Shown here: positions 1-10,283 of the stretch, one piece after another
How the letters are laid out: each line of letters starts with the position of its first letter
Position numbering within the stretch: the first letter of the stretch is position 1
Assembly: GCA_003222385.1 (NCBI GenBank)
Contig: QHVV01000047.1
Location: 12,576 to 46,224, forward strand
Source: Acidobacteriota bacterium
GTDB taxonomy: Bacteria > Acidobacteriota > Thermoanaerobaculia > UBA5066 > Gp7-AA6
Direction of reading: 5' to 3'
Length of the DNA: 33,649 nt
The notes under the pieces: model-generated
Database searches by the model: none
What the model saw: only the letters and a program-made list of their open reading frames with translations
Told to the model about the DNA's origin: nothing
Translations under genes and position numbers: made by a program

Positions 1-812
1 TAGCTCACGCGCACGGTCAGCTTGCCGCCGGCCCGGAGCTTTTCCCACGCGTCCAGGTCCCGGGCGTCTCCCGGCAGGTCCTGCACGGATGTGACCCCGT
101 TTTCCGCGGCGTGCCGGACCGCCGTCGACAGCGCCTCCTCGACCTCGGCTTCCGTGCGGGGCGGTCTCGCCGACGCGATCAGGTCCATCGCCGCGTCCTT
201 GAGGACGCCGGTCGGGTCGCCCGCCGAGTCCCGCACCACCACACCGCCCGGCGGGTCCGGCGTGTCGCGCGAGATCCTCGCGAGCTTCAACGCGATGCTG
301 CTGCACACCATCATGTGACCGTCGGTCCGCGAGAGGCAGGCCGGCCGATCTCCGGTCGCCGGATCGAGCATCGCGCGGGTCGGAAGGACGGGGTTCGCCC
401 AGACCTGGTGGTCCCACGCGCCGTCCGTCAGCCAGGCGCCGGCCGGCCGCGTCTTCGCGAACTCCGCCAGCTTCCGGGTGAAGTCGGCCGGGTCCTTCGT
501 ATGGCGCAGGTCCACGGCCAGGAGGTTGAAGCCTCCCATCGACATGTGCGTGTGGCAGTCGATGAATCCGGGGACGACGCGCCGGCCCTTCGCGTCGAGG
601 ACCACTGTCTTCGCTCCTCTCCACGCGCGGACCTCCTCGTCGCCGCCGACCGCGACGACGCGGCCGCCCCGAACCGCCATCGCCGTGGCCTCGGGCCGCG
701 CGCGGTCGCCGGTCCAGATCTTCGCCGACACGAGGACGAGGCCGGCCGGTTCGGAGGGAGCCGTCGTCGAGATGGCCGTTAGAAGGAGGAGCGCGGCGGC
801 GACACCGCTCAT
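1..812 (-). CDS. Amidohydrolase family protein (YtcJ-like), C-terminus cut by window edge
   Basis: My minus-strand translation from ATG at 812: MSGVAAALLLLTAISTTAPSEPAGLVLVSAKIWTGD...VVPGFIDCHTHMSMGG; open to position 1. Signal peptide and amidohydrolase GFIDCHTHM motif. Start overlaps the ppdK stop (ATGA). Confidence 0.85.
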   Translation of the reverse strand, partial: MSGVAAALLLLTAISTTAPSEPAGLVLVSAKIWTGDRARPEATAMAVRGGRVVAVGGDEEVRAWRGAKTVVLDAKGRRVVPGFIDCHTHMSMGGFNLLAVDLRHTKDPADFTRKLAEFAKTRPAGAWLTDGAWDHQVWANPVLPTRAMLDPATGDRPACLSRTDGHMMVCSSIALKLARISRDTPDPPGGVVVRDSAGDPTGVLKDAAMDLIASARPPRTEAEVEEALSTAVRHAAENGVTSVQDLPGDARDLDAWEKLRAGGKLTVRVS

Positions 813-3509
813 GCCGTCGAAGACGCGGCCGTTTCTTTCGACAGCGCCGCATGGGCGGCCGCGAGGCGGGCGACGGCCACGCGGAATGGAGAGCAGGAGA
901 CGTAATCCAGGCCCGCGCCGTGAAAGAACGTGATCGAGCGGGGATCTCCTCCGTGCTCTCCGCACACTCCCACCTTCAAGCCGGGTTTCGCCGCGCGGCC
1001 GCGCTCGGTCGCGATCGAAACGAGCTCGCCGACACCCGGCTGATCGATCGTTCCGAAGGGGTCGTCCGGCAGGATCCCGAGCTCGATGTACGCGGGCAGA
1101 AAGGAGGCCGCGTCGTCGCGGGAGTAGCCGTACGTCATCTGGGTCAGGTCGTTGGTCCCGAACGAGAAGAAGTCGCAGTTCGCCGCGATCTCCGCGGCCC
1201 GCAGAGCCGCGCGCGGGATCTCGATCATCGTGCCGACCCGGTACGGCACCGCATCGCCCGTCTCTCCCGCGACCAGACGGGCGGTCTCGTCGACCATGAT
1301 CTTCAGGCGGTCGAATTCCCCTTTCGTGCCGACGAGCGGGATCATGACCTCGGGGCTCGGTCGAAGCCCTTCGCGCCGGACCGCCGCCGCCGCTTCGAAG
1401 ATGGCGCGGACCTGCGTCTCGTAGATCTCGGGATACGTGATTCCCAGGCGGCACCCGCGGTGGCCGAGCATCGGGTTGGCCTCGGCCAGGGAGCGGACGC
1501 GCTCGCGAAGCTTCTCGGCGGTGATGCCGAGCTCCTCGGCCGTCTTCTTCACGGCGGCGTCCTCGTGCGGCAGGAATTCGTGGAGCGGCGGGTCGAGGAG
1601 GCGGATCGTGACCGGTCTCTCCCCCATTTCGCGGAAGATCCCGATGAAATCCTCGCGCTGCATGGGAAGGAGCTTCGCGAGGGCCTTCCGGCGATCGGCC
1701 TCCGAGTCGGCCACGATCATCTGGCGCACGGCCACGATCCGGTTTTCGCCGAAGAACATGTGCTCGGTGCGGCAGAGCCCGATGCCCTCCGCCCCGAAGA
1801 GCCTCGCGACGCGCGCGTCCGTGGGAGTGTCGGCGTTCGCGCGGACGCCCAGGCGGCGCGAGCCGTCGGCCCATTCGAGGAGCCGTTGGAAGGACGCGAA
1901 GAGCGGAGACTTCTCGGGCGGGAGGGTGCCGTCCACGAGGACGCGGAGGACTTCGGAGGGTTGCGTCGGGAGCTGTCCCAGGAGGACGTCGCCCGCGGTG
2001 CCGTCCACCGAGAGGAAGTCGCCTTCCTTCGCCGTGAGGTTGCGGGCGCGGAGTTCGTGCCGCCTCTCGTCCACCGTGATCTCGCCCGCGCCCACGACGC
2101 AGGTTTTGCCCATGCCGCGGGCGACGACCGAAGCGTGACTCGTGATCCCGCCCCGCGTCGTCAGGATTCCGACGGCCGCGTGCATGCCCGCGATGTCTTC
2201 GGGCGAGGTCTCGACCCGCACGAGCACGACCGGGTCTCCCTTGCGCGCCATCTCGACGGCCCGATCCGCGGTGAACGCGATCCGACCGCAGGCGGCGCCC
2301 GGGCCGGCCGGCAGCCCCCGGGCGAGGAGACGCCCTCCCTGGACCGCCGCCTCCTTCTCTTTCGCAGGAAACACCGGCGCCAGGAGTTGGACGAGCTGCT
2401 CCGGCTCGACCCGCAGCACCGCTTCCTTTTCGGAGATCAACCCTTCTGCGACCATATCGGTCGCGACCCGGACCGCGGCGAAGCCCGTCCTCTTGCCGTT
2501 GCGCGTCTGGAGCAGATAGACGCGCCCCTCTTCGATCGTGAACTCCAGGTCCTGCATGTCGCGGAAGCTCTTCTCGACGAGATCCCGAACCCGGACGAGC
2601 TCCGCGTACGCCGCAGGCATCGTCTCCTCGAGCGACTTCCCGGAGCCGTCCGCTGCCAGCGGGTGCGGCGTGCGGATCCCGGCCACGACGTCTTCCCCCT
2701 GCGCGTTCGCGAGGAACTCCCCGTAGAACTTCTTTTCGCCGGTCGCCGGGTCGCGGGTGAATGCCACTCCGGTCGCGGAGCGCTCGCCCCGATTGCCGAA
2801 CACCATCGCCTGAACGTTCACCGCGGTGCCCCACTCCTCCGGGATCCGGTAGAGCCGGCGGTACTCCTTCGCGCGGGGGTTGTTCCACGACCGGAAGACC
2901 GCGCCGATCGCGCCCCAGAGCTGCTCGCGCGGATCGTCCGGGAAGGACGCGCCGCGGCGCCGCACGACTTCCTCGTAGCGATCGACGACCCATCGCAGGT
3001 CCTCGGCCGAGAGCTCGGAGTCGAACTTCGCGCCATTCCTCGAACTCCTCGCGCGGAATTTCCAGGACGATGCCGGAGTACATCTGGAGGAACCGCCGGC
3101 GGCAGTCGAGCGCGAAGCGTTCCCCGGCGGACGCGGCGAGGCCGGCCATGGCCGCCCGCGTCAAGCCGAGGTTCAGGATCGTGTCCATCATGCCGGGCAT
3201 CGAAGAGCGCGCGCCGGACCGCACCGAGACCAGCAGCGGGTTCGAGGCGTCGCCGAACTTCCGGCCCGTCGATCGCTCGACACGCGCGAGCGCTTCCTCG
3301 ACTTCCGGCCGAACGCCGTCGAGGTTTCCCGTCCGCAAGTAATCCAGGCATACAGACGTCTCGATCGTGAAACCGGGCGGCACCGGAATTCCGAGCGCCG
3401 TCATCTCGGCCAGGCCGGAGCCCTTCCCGCCGAGGATTTCTTTCCCCAGCCCGGCTCCTTCGGCGTGGCCGTCACCAAAGTAATGCACTCGCTTAACTGT
3501 TGCTGCCAT
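809..3509 (-). CDS. ppdK: Pyruvate, phosphate dikinase, interrupted by a frameshift near 3030-3045
   Basis: N-terminal part from ATG 3509 (MAATVKRVHYFGDGHAEGAGLGKEILGGKGSGLAEM...SSMPGMMDTILNLG); C-terminal part is ORF 809..2965 (EQLWGAIGAVFRSWNNPRA, GGITSHASVVARGMGKTCVVG, VGVCGEHGGDP). The parts lie in different frames; 2701 nt is not a multiple of 3. Confidence 0.9.
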
Positions 3510-3526
3510 CAGCGGAGACACTGTCG

Positions 3527-3581
3527 CGCGGCCGGACGCGGACCCGGTCGGCGGGTCAACACTCATGGCCGTCCGGCCGCG
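3527..3581. repeat. 12-bp perfect inverted repeat with 31-nt spacer in the ppdK 5' leader
   Basis: CGCGGCCGGACG (3527-3538) and CGTCCGGCCGCG (3570-3581) in the glyS-ppdK gap. Confidence 0.7.
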
Positions 3582-3618
3582 AGGAGAGAGTGAAAGGCAG
3601 TTCGGCTTCGCACCATTG

Positions 3619-5697
3619 CTATTTCTCCACGACTATTTCTGAGAAGTCTGCGATTCTAGTGAATTCCTTCCGGATCGCGCCCAGGAGTGCCTGCCGGTTC
3701 CTCTTCAGGTCACCGTCCGGGCAGTTCACCAGGACCTCCACGAAGAACCGGTCGAGCGACGGCGAGATCGAAGCGATCGTCTCCAGAGCCTCCGAATACC
3801 GGCGCGCGGGAACGAGCTCCTCGAGCAGCGCTTTCGCCTGGAGAAAGTCGGCGGCCAGCGCCCGCTCCGCGTCCTCGCGATAGAACCGGGCGGATGGCTG
3901 GCCCGGATCCTCGGCCCCGAGGATGTTGCGGATTCGCTTGAAGGCGAGGACGAGACCCCGGAAGTCCAGCCGCCGGCGGGCCTCGGTGAGAGCCGCGGCC
4001 CGCTCCGCGGCGTCGGCGAAGTCCCAGGACCCCACGTTGACGACCGCGGAGATCTCGTCGTAGGACGAGCCCGCGCGCTCGAGCGCGTTGCGCAACCGCT
4101 CGGCGAAGAACTTCTCGAGCTCCGCGAGCGCGACCGGCGGCGAGAGCCCCGGCAGATCCGCCGGATAGAGCGAGATCGCCTTCTCGAGCAGACCGCTCCA
4201 GTCCACCCGCCACCGTCGCGACAGAGCAATCGCCACAGCGCCGGCCGCGGCGCGGCGGAGGCCATACGGGTCCTTTGACCCGGTCGGGACGAGGCCAAGG
4301 CGAAAAATCCCGGCCAGGGTGTCGAACCGGTCGGCCAGCGAGAGCACCGCTCCCACGTCTTCGCGCGGAGGATCGTCGCCCTGCCCCTGCGGCCGGTATT
4401 GATCGGAGATCGCTTTCCAGACCGGCTCGGGAAGGCCTTCCGCCCGCGCGTACAGGCCGCCCATCACGCCCTGGAGATCCGTGAACTCGCGGACCATCCG
4501 CGTGACGAGGTCCGCTTTCGAGAGCCGCGCGGCGGTCCGCGCCTGCCCGACGACGTCGGCGCGGCCGACCGCCGTCGCGATCGCCGCGGCGAGCTCCTCC
4601 AGCCGGATGGTCTTGGCCGCGTAACTCCCGAGCCGATCCTGGAACGACAGGCGTTCGAGCTCCGGCAACCTCGCCGCAAGCGGCTCCCGGGAGTCTTCCT
4701 GGAAAAAGAAACGCGCATCCGCCAGGCGCGCGTTCAAGACCCACTCGTTGCCCTTGCCGATGAAGCCATGGCGGTCGTCGGCGTTGTCCATGACCGCGAT
4801 GAAGTGCGGGAGCAGGCCGCTCGTTCCGCGCACGGGCAGGAACTTCTGGTGGACGCGCATCGCGGTCGTGGTGATTTCCTCGGGCAGATCGAGAAAGGCC
4901 GGGTCGAAAGATCCCCGCACGAGGCCGGGCCACTCGACCAGGTCCGCGAGCACCGCGGCGAGATCGGCGTCGGCGTCGATCCGCCCCCCGACCTGCGCCG
5001 CCAGGCGCCGGGCGGAATCGAGGATCGCGGAACGGCGGGCTTCGGAGTCCGGCTCGACGTAGGCGCCGCGCAGCTTCTGGAAGTAGTCGGCGGGACCGGT
5101 CACGGTGAGCGTTCCGTCGGAGAGAACCCGATGCCCCATTGTCCAGTCGGCGGAACGGGCGCCCAGGATCTCCATCGGAACCACCCTCGCGCCGAAGAGA
5201 GCGAGCAGGCCGCGGACCGGTCTCACGAACGACCGTTCCCCGGTCCCCCAGCGCATGGTCTTCGGAAAGGTGAGCTCGCCGATTACCCGGGGAACGGCCT
5301 TCGCGAGGACGTCGATCGCGTCGCGGCCCGGGACCCGACGCCGGACCGCGACCGTTCGACCCCGCGCGGAGTCGACTACTTCGAGCTCCGAAACGTCGAC
5401 CTTCTGCGCCCGGGCGAACCCTTCCGCCGCCCGCGTCGGCTTCCCGTCCCCTCCGAAGGCCGCCGAAGCGGGCGGTCCGAGCACCTCGCTTTCCGAGTCG
5501 GACTGCCTCTCCGGGATCCCGCGCGCCCAGACGACGAGGCGCCGGGGCGTTCCATACGACTCGACCGACTCGGCGGCGACCCCCTCCTGCTCGAGCGCTT
5601 CGCCGATGCCCCGCGCGAGGTCGCGCCGCGCCCCGGCCAGCGTCGCCGCCGGGATTTCTTCGGTGCGGATCTCGAAGAGGAAGTCGTCGCGTTTCAT
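3619..5697 (-). CDS. glyS: Glycine--tRNA ligase beta subunit
   Basis: 692-aa ORF, MKRDDFLFEIRTEEIPAATL start typical of GlyS; next to glyQ. Confidence 0.96.
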   Translation of the reverse strand: MKRDDFLFEIRTEEIPAATLAGARRDLARGIGEALEQEGVAAESVESYGTPRRLVVWARGIPERQSDSESEVLGPPASAAFGGDGKPTRAAEGFARAQKVDVSELEVVDSARGRTVAVRRRVPGRDAIDVLAKAVPRVIGELTFPKTMRWGTGERSFVRPVRGLLALFGARVVPMEILGARSADWTMGHRVLSDGTLTVTGPADYFQKLRGAYVEPDSEARRSAILDSARRLAAQVGGRIDADADLAAVLADLVEWPGLVRGSFDPAFLDLPEEITTTAMRVHQKFLPVRGTSGLLPHFIAVMDNADDRHGFIGKGNEWVLNARLADARFFFQEDSREPLAARLPELERLSFQDRLGSYAAKTIRLEELAAAIATAVGRADVVGQARTAARLSKADLVTRMVREFTDLQGVMGGLYARAEGLPEPVWKAISDQYRPQGQGDDPPREDVGAVLSLADRFDTLAGIFRLGLVPTGSKDPYGLRRAAAGAVAIALSRRWRVDWSGLLEKAISLYPADLPGLSPPVALAELEKFFAERLRNALERAGSSYDEISAVVNVGSWDFADAAERAAALTEARRRLDFRGLVLAFKRIRNILGAEDPGQPSARFYREDAERALAADFLQAKALLEELVPARRYSEALETIASISPSLDRFFVEVLVNCPDGDLKRNRQALLGAIRKEFTRIADFSEIVVEK

Positions 5698-5764
5698 GCA
5701 GAGAGAGGGCGCCGGTGCATCTTAGCGGGGAACCGGATGGTCCCCGTCCGTCGGGAAGGGCGTT

Positions 5765-6655
5765 TCAGACGGCGGTCGCGGGCTCGGGCTCGGTGGCCAA
5801 AACCGGAATCCCCGCGCGGCTCGAGACCCAGGCGCGGGCGCACGCGCACGCGAGATCGCGGACGCGCCGGATGAGACCGACCCGGTCGGTCGCGGAGACG
5901 GCTCCGCGGGCGTCGAGGACGTTGAACTGATGGGAGCAGGCGAGCGTCGCCTCGTACGCCGGAATGACGAGACCCGCCTCGAGCGCGCTCTTCGCCTCCG
6001 CTTCCCAGCGGTCGAGAAGGAGCGCGGCGAAGCCCGCGTCGGCGACCTCGAAGTAATAGCGGGAAAGCTCCTCTTCCTCGAGCTTCCGGAGCTGCCCGTA
6101 GCGGACCGACTCGCTCCAGAGGACGTCGTAGATCGAGTCCACCTTGTTCAAAAACATGGCGATGCGCTCGAGGCCGTAGGTGATCTCGGCCGACACCGGC
6201 GAGAGATCGATCCCGCCGGCCTGCTGGAAATAGGTGAACTGGGTGATTTCCATTCCGTCCATCACGACCTGCCAACCGACTCCCCAGGCGCCGAGCGTCG
6301 GAGATTCCCAGTTGTCCTCCTCGAAGCGGATGTCGTGCTCGGCGGCCGAGATCCCGAGCCGCTCGAGGCTGCGCAGGTAGACCTCCTGGACGTCGTCCGG
6401 AGAAGGTTTCAGCACGACCTGGAGCTGGAGATGTTTTGCGAGCCGGAACGGGTTCTGGCCGTAACGCCCGTCGGCCGGGCGGCGCGACGGCTGGACGTAG
6501 GCGCACCGCCACGGATCGGGCCCCAGCACTTTCAGGAAGGTCGCGGGATGCATCGTTCCCGCCCCGACCGGACCGTCGTACGGCTGCTCGATCAGGCAGC
6601 CCTCCGACTCCCAGAACGCGGACAGCTCCGCGATCAACTTCTGAAGGGTCAGCAT
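5765..6655 (-). CDS. glyQ: Glycine--tRNA ligase alpha subunit
   Basis: [71 protein letters not shown] is characteristic of GlyQ; start placed at ATG 6655, inside the longer ORF. Confidence 0.96.
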   Translation of the reverse strand: MLTLQKLIAELSAFWESEGCLIEQPYDGPVGAGTMHPATFLKVLGPDPWRCAYVQPSRRPADGRYGQNPFRLAKHLQLQVVLKPSPDDVQEVYLRSLERLGISAAEHDIRFEEDNWESPTLGAWGVGWQVVMDGMEITQFTYFQQAGGIDLSPVSAEITYGLERIAMFLNKVDSIYDVLWSESVRYGQLRKLEEEELSRYYFEVADAGFAALLLDRWEAEAKSALEAGLVIPAYEATLACSHQFNVLDARGAVSATDRVGLIRRVRDLACACARAWVSSRAGIPVLATEPEPATAV

Positions 6656-6705
6656 CGTCGAAAAGTGTACCCCACGGCCGCCGCGACGAAGGGCTGACCC
6701 GGACC

Positions 6706-7446
6706 TCAGGCTCCGAGCACCTCGGCTAACACCCGGTGAGACTTCAATTCGTGTCCCAGGAAGTTCCGACGGGCGCGGCGGGCGACCGAGGCGAGCTCCG
6801 CGACGCCGCCCGGCCGCGCTTGTGGATCGAGAGGGCTCGAGAGAAAGGTCCTCAGGGTCGCCGCCCCTTCGTCCGTCAGCCGGATCGCTTCGCCGTGGCG
6901 GCATTCGGCTTCGATGAAGCCTGGCCGGTTCTCGTCGAAGTAAAGCGTCGTCTTGCGCTCGAGCGGCCGGCCACAGCCGGCGCATTCCGCCGGGGACGGG
7001 AAGAGCCCCGAGAGCTTGAGAATCCAGACGTCGAAATAGGCCGCGACCGCCGGCGGCGGCGCGCCGGCGAAGAGTGAATCCATGGCGTGACGCGCGAGGC
7101 GGTAGAACGGCTCGGCCGGGTCCGAGTCCGACACGAACGTCTCCAGGCTCTCGGCGAAGGCCGAGAGGAGAAGCGCGCGCTCCAGGTCCTTCGAGAGAGG
7201 GAAGGACGGGCGGATCGGATCGATTGAGTCGATCGAGACGAGCTCGCGGCCCTCGCGCTCGAAAAACATCACCCGTGCCTCGGTCATCGGCTCGAGCGTT
7301 CCCAGGAAGGCGCTGCGGGCGCCGCGCGCCCGTCGGGCGACGCCCCGCCGCCGACCCGAATCGCGCGTCAGCAACGAGACGATCCGGTCCCGTTCCTTCA
7401 GGGGATGCGTTCCGAGGATGAAAGCGTCCGCCGTCTGCAACCGCAC
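6706..7446 (-). CDS. recO: DNA repair protein RecO
   Basis: 246 aa; [31 protein letters not shown]..., zinc-binding-like [21 protein letters not shown]-terminus. Confidence 0.9.
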   Translation of the reverse strand: MRLQTADAFILGTHPLKERDRIVSLLTRDSGRRRGVARRARGARSAFLGTLEPMTEARVMFFEREGRELVSIDSIDPIRPSFPLSKDLERALLLSAFAESLETFVSDSDPAEPFYRLARHAMDSLFAGAPPPAVAAYFDVWILKLSGLFPSPAECAGCGRPLERKTTLYFDENRPGFIEAECRHGEAIRLTDEGAATLRTFLSSPLDPQARPGGVAELASVARRARRNFLGHELKSHRVLAEVLGA

Positions 7447-7525
7447 CCCGCGATTATGATGGGCGCGCGCCTCCGAACCCTTCCCGAAGGAATTCAGGTA
7501 ATTCGACGTATTTCCCGAACGGATT

Positions 7526-8737
7526 ATGAAAAGCGATCCTTCGCGCCGATCGGTCCTGGCCCTGGGGTGGGTTTCGTTCCTGACGGACGTGTCGTCCGAG
7601 ATGATCTATCCGCTCCTCCCGGGTTTCTTGACGAGGAACCTGCGCGCCGGGCCCGCCGCGATCGGTTTGATCGAGGGGATCGCGGAGACGACGGCGTCAC
7701 TCGCGAAGATCGGATCGGGCGTCTGGTCGGATCGGGTCCGCCGGCGCAAACCGCTCGTCCTCCTGGGCTACGGGATCGCCACGGTTGCCCGGCCGCTCGT
7801 GGCGTTCGCGCGCGTCTGGACGCAGGTGCTGGCGATCCGGTTCGCGGATCGTCTGGGCAAGGGGATCCGCACGTCCCCCCGCGACGCGCTGCTGGCGGAC
7901 ATCGTGCCGGCGGACCGGAGGGGACGCGCATTCGGACTCCAGCGCGCCATGGACAACGCCGGCGCGCTCGTCGGACCGCTGCTGGCGACCGCGCTCCTCA
8001 AGCTGGCTCTCGCGGACGAGAGGACCGTGTTCCTCCTCGCCGCGGTGCCGGGCGTCGCGGCGATCGTGGTTCTCTGGCTCGCGGTCCCGGACACCGTCCG
8101 CCGGATCGATCCGGCGCCGGCGATCGCAGGACCGCGCAGCCGTCTTCCCAAGCAGTTCTGGAAAATCATCGCCGTCTTCGCTTTCTTCACGCTCGCGAAC
8201 TCGACGGACGCCTTTCTCCTGCTGCGCGCGCAGGACGCGGGCGTCCCGATCTGGCAGCTTCCACTTCTCTGGGCCTTCTTCAACGGGGTCAAGGCCGCCA
8301 CGGGCGTTCCGGGAGGCGCCCTCGCCGACCGCGTAGGAAGAGTCCCCGCGATCGTTCTCGGATGGATCGTCTACGCCGTCTCCTATGCCGGCTTCGCGTT
8401 CGTCTCGGGTCCGTTCGCGATCTGGGGCCTCTTCGCCCTGTATGCGCTCTTCTTCGGCTTGACGGAAGGCTCCGAGCGGGCGTTCGTCGCCGATCTGGTG
8501 CCGGTCGATCTGCGTGGCCGAGCCTACGGCGCGTTCTACGCGGCCGTCGGCATCGCGGCTCTGCCCGCTTCGGTCGCGTTCGGGATCCTCTGGAAGCGCT
8601 TCGGTCCGCGGCTCGCGTTTCTCGCGGGCGCGGCCGTCGCGCTCGCCGCGGCAATTGCTCTCTGGGGAATTTCGGCGAAGATCCGCTCCAAGCGGCCGAC
8701 GCGGGAAGTCTCTCCGACGGGCCCGGTGACGCCGTGA
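7526..8737 (+). CDS. MFS transporter
   Basis: 403 aa, about 12 hydrophobic segments; LTDVSSEMIYPLLPGFL and DRLGKGIRTSPRDALLAD are typical of this MFS subgroup. Confidence 0.9.
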   Translation: MKSDPSRRSVLALGWVSFLTDVSSEMIYPLLPGFLTRNLRAGPAAIGLIEGIAETTASLAKIGSGVWSDRVRRRKPLVLLGYGIATVARPLVAFARVWTQVLAIRFADRLGKGIRTSPRDALLADIVPADRRGRAFGLQRAMDNAGALVGPLLATALLKLALADERTVFLLAAVPGVAAIVVLWLAVPDTVRRIDPAPAIAGPRSRLPKQFWKIIAVFAFFTLANSTDAFLLLRAQDAGVPIWQLPLLWAFFNGVKAATGVPGGALADRVGRVPAIVLGWIVYAVSYAGFAFVSGPFAIWGLFALYALFFGLTEGSERAFVADLVPVDLRGRAYGAFYAAVGIAALPASVAFGILWKRFGPRLAFLAGAAVALAAAIALWGISAKIRSKRPTREVSPTGPVTP

Positions 8738-8865
8738 AGAAAAAAAAGAAAGTCTCGCTCGCGCGCATCCCTCTTCCCAAGAAGGGAGAGAAGCGGCACG
8801 GCGACCGGACCAAGTACGCGCGCGCCCGCGAGAAAGAGCGCCTGCGTCGCGACCTCGACCGCTGA
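8734..8865 (+). CDS. Very basic 43-aa small protein, GTG start overlapping the MFS stop
   Basis: VKKKKKVSLARIPLPKKGEKRHGDRTKYARAREKERLRRDLDR; GTGA junction at 8734-8737. Confidence 0.5.
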   Translation: MKKKKKVSLARIPLPKKGEKRHGDRTKYARAREKERLRRDLDR

Positions 8866-8881
8866 TACGATCATCGGTCCA

Positions 8882-9106
8882 ATGGGACCGGTCTGGAGGC
8901 TCATCCGTGGACAGAAGGACGTCTGCCACCGGTGTGGCCGCGAAATCGTGGATTTCCCCGCGGTCGGCCGCGTCGTAGACTTCCAGTTCCGGCCGGTCGA
9001 AAAATACTGCTGGGACTGTTACCGCTATATCCAGCCGTTCGTCGACGAGATCGCATCGGAGGCGCAGGACCCCTACCAGCCGGTGACGAAGCCGGCGATC
9101 CCTTGA
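8882..9106 (+). CDS. Small zinc-ribbon-like protein (two CxxC pairs)
   Basis: 74 aa: ...KDVCHRCGREIVDFPAV...EKYCWDCYRYIQPFVDE...; TTGA junction with mqnE. Confidence 0.7.
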   Translation: MGPVWRLIRGQKDVCHRCGREIVDFPAVGRVVDFQFRPVEKYCWDCYRYIQPFVDEIASEAQDPYQPVTKPAIP

Positions 9107-10283
9107 ACCGGCCCCCGCCCGACGCCTCCGACCGGTTGGCGGCGGCGTTCCGCGGTTCCGACCTCGGTCCGATCGCTCAGAAAATCCTTTCGGGGGAGCG
9201 CCTTTCCTTCGAAGACGGCGTGCGGCTCTTCGAGAGCCGCGACTTTCTCGGGTTGGGACGCCTCGCGAACCACGTCCGCGAAAGGCGCCACGGCAACGCC
9301 GCCTTCTACAACGTCAACCGCTATCTCAACCCGACGAACCTGTGCTGGGTCGACTGCGCCCTGTGCGCGTGGGCCAAGAAAGTGAACGAGCCGGGGGGCT
9401 ACGAGCTCGCGATCGACGAGTGCGTCGAGGAGGCGGGACGCGGATACAGCGAAGCGGTCACCGAGTTTCACGTCGTCGGCGGGCTCCATCCAACGTGGCC
9501 TTACGGCTACTACACGGGCCTCCTCCGCGCGCTAAAGAAGCGGTTCCCGAGGTGCATTTGAAGGCGTTCACGATGGTCGAGCTCGACTGGATCGCCCACG
9601 TCGGCCGGCGGCAGGTCGCCGACGCGATCCGCGACCTGCGCGAGGCCGGGATGGACTCCTGCCCCGGCGGCGGAGCCGAAATCTTCGAGCGGCGGGTCCG
9701 GGACGTCATCTGCAGGAACAAGATTTCGGGGGAGAGGTGGCTGGAGATCGCGCGGGAGTGCCATGCCCAGGGGGTCCGCACGAACGCGACGATGCTGTAC
9801 GGACACGTCGAGACGATCGAGGACCGCGTGGACCACCTCCTGCGCCTTCGCGAGCTGCAGGACGAGACCAGCGGCTTCACCGGGTTGATCCCGCTCGCCT
9901 TCCATCCCGAGAACACTCCCCTCTCGTATCTGCCGGCGACCTCCGGTCAGCTCGATCTCCGGGTGATCGCGGTCTCGAGGCTCCTCCTCGACAACTTCCC
10001 GCACGTCAAGGCGTACTGGATCCAGATCGGCACGAAGCTGGCGCAGGTGGCCCTCTTCTTCGGCGCGGACGACCTCGTCGGGACCGTCGTCGACGAGACG
10101 ATCACGCACGCCGCGGGAGCGACGACCGCGTCGGGCATGAGCCGGACGGAATTCGAGTCGCTCATCCGGGAGTCGGGCCGCGAGCCGTTCGAGCGCGACG
10201 CCGAATACCGGCGGGTCGTGCGCGGCCCCGGCTCGAGCCCGGTTCCGCGCGAACCTTCCCCCGGCGTTTCCGTTTCCGTTTGA
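9103..10283 (+). CDS. mqnE: Aminofutalosine synthase (radical SAM, menaquinone biosynthesis), frameshifted near 9545-9552
   Basis: N-part YNVNRYLNPTNLCWVDCALCAWAKK (CxxxCxxC) in frame of ORF 8932..9561; C-part HLKAFTMVELDWIAHVGR...GGGAEIFERRVRDVICRNKIS in frame of ORF 9342..10283. TTG start at 9103. Confidence 0.9.

Noticed and set aside
851-3370. 839-aa plus-strand ORF antisense to ppdK
   Set aside because: Composition is Arg/Glu/Asp/Gly-rich with no recognisable domain; a shadow ORF of high-GC coding sequence opposite a conserved gene.
4399-5874. 491-aa plus-strand ORF antisense to glyS
   Set aside because: Same high-GC shadow effect; glyS on the minus strand is unambiguous.
7405-8865. 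486-aa plus-strand ORF overlapping the MFS gene in another frame
   Set aside because: Only the last 43 codons beyond the MFS stop look like a gene; the rest is shadow translation.
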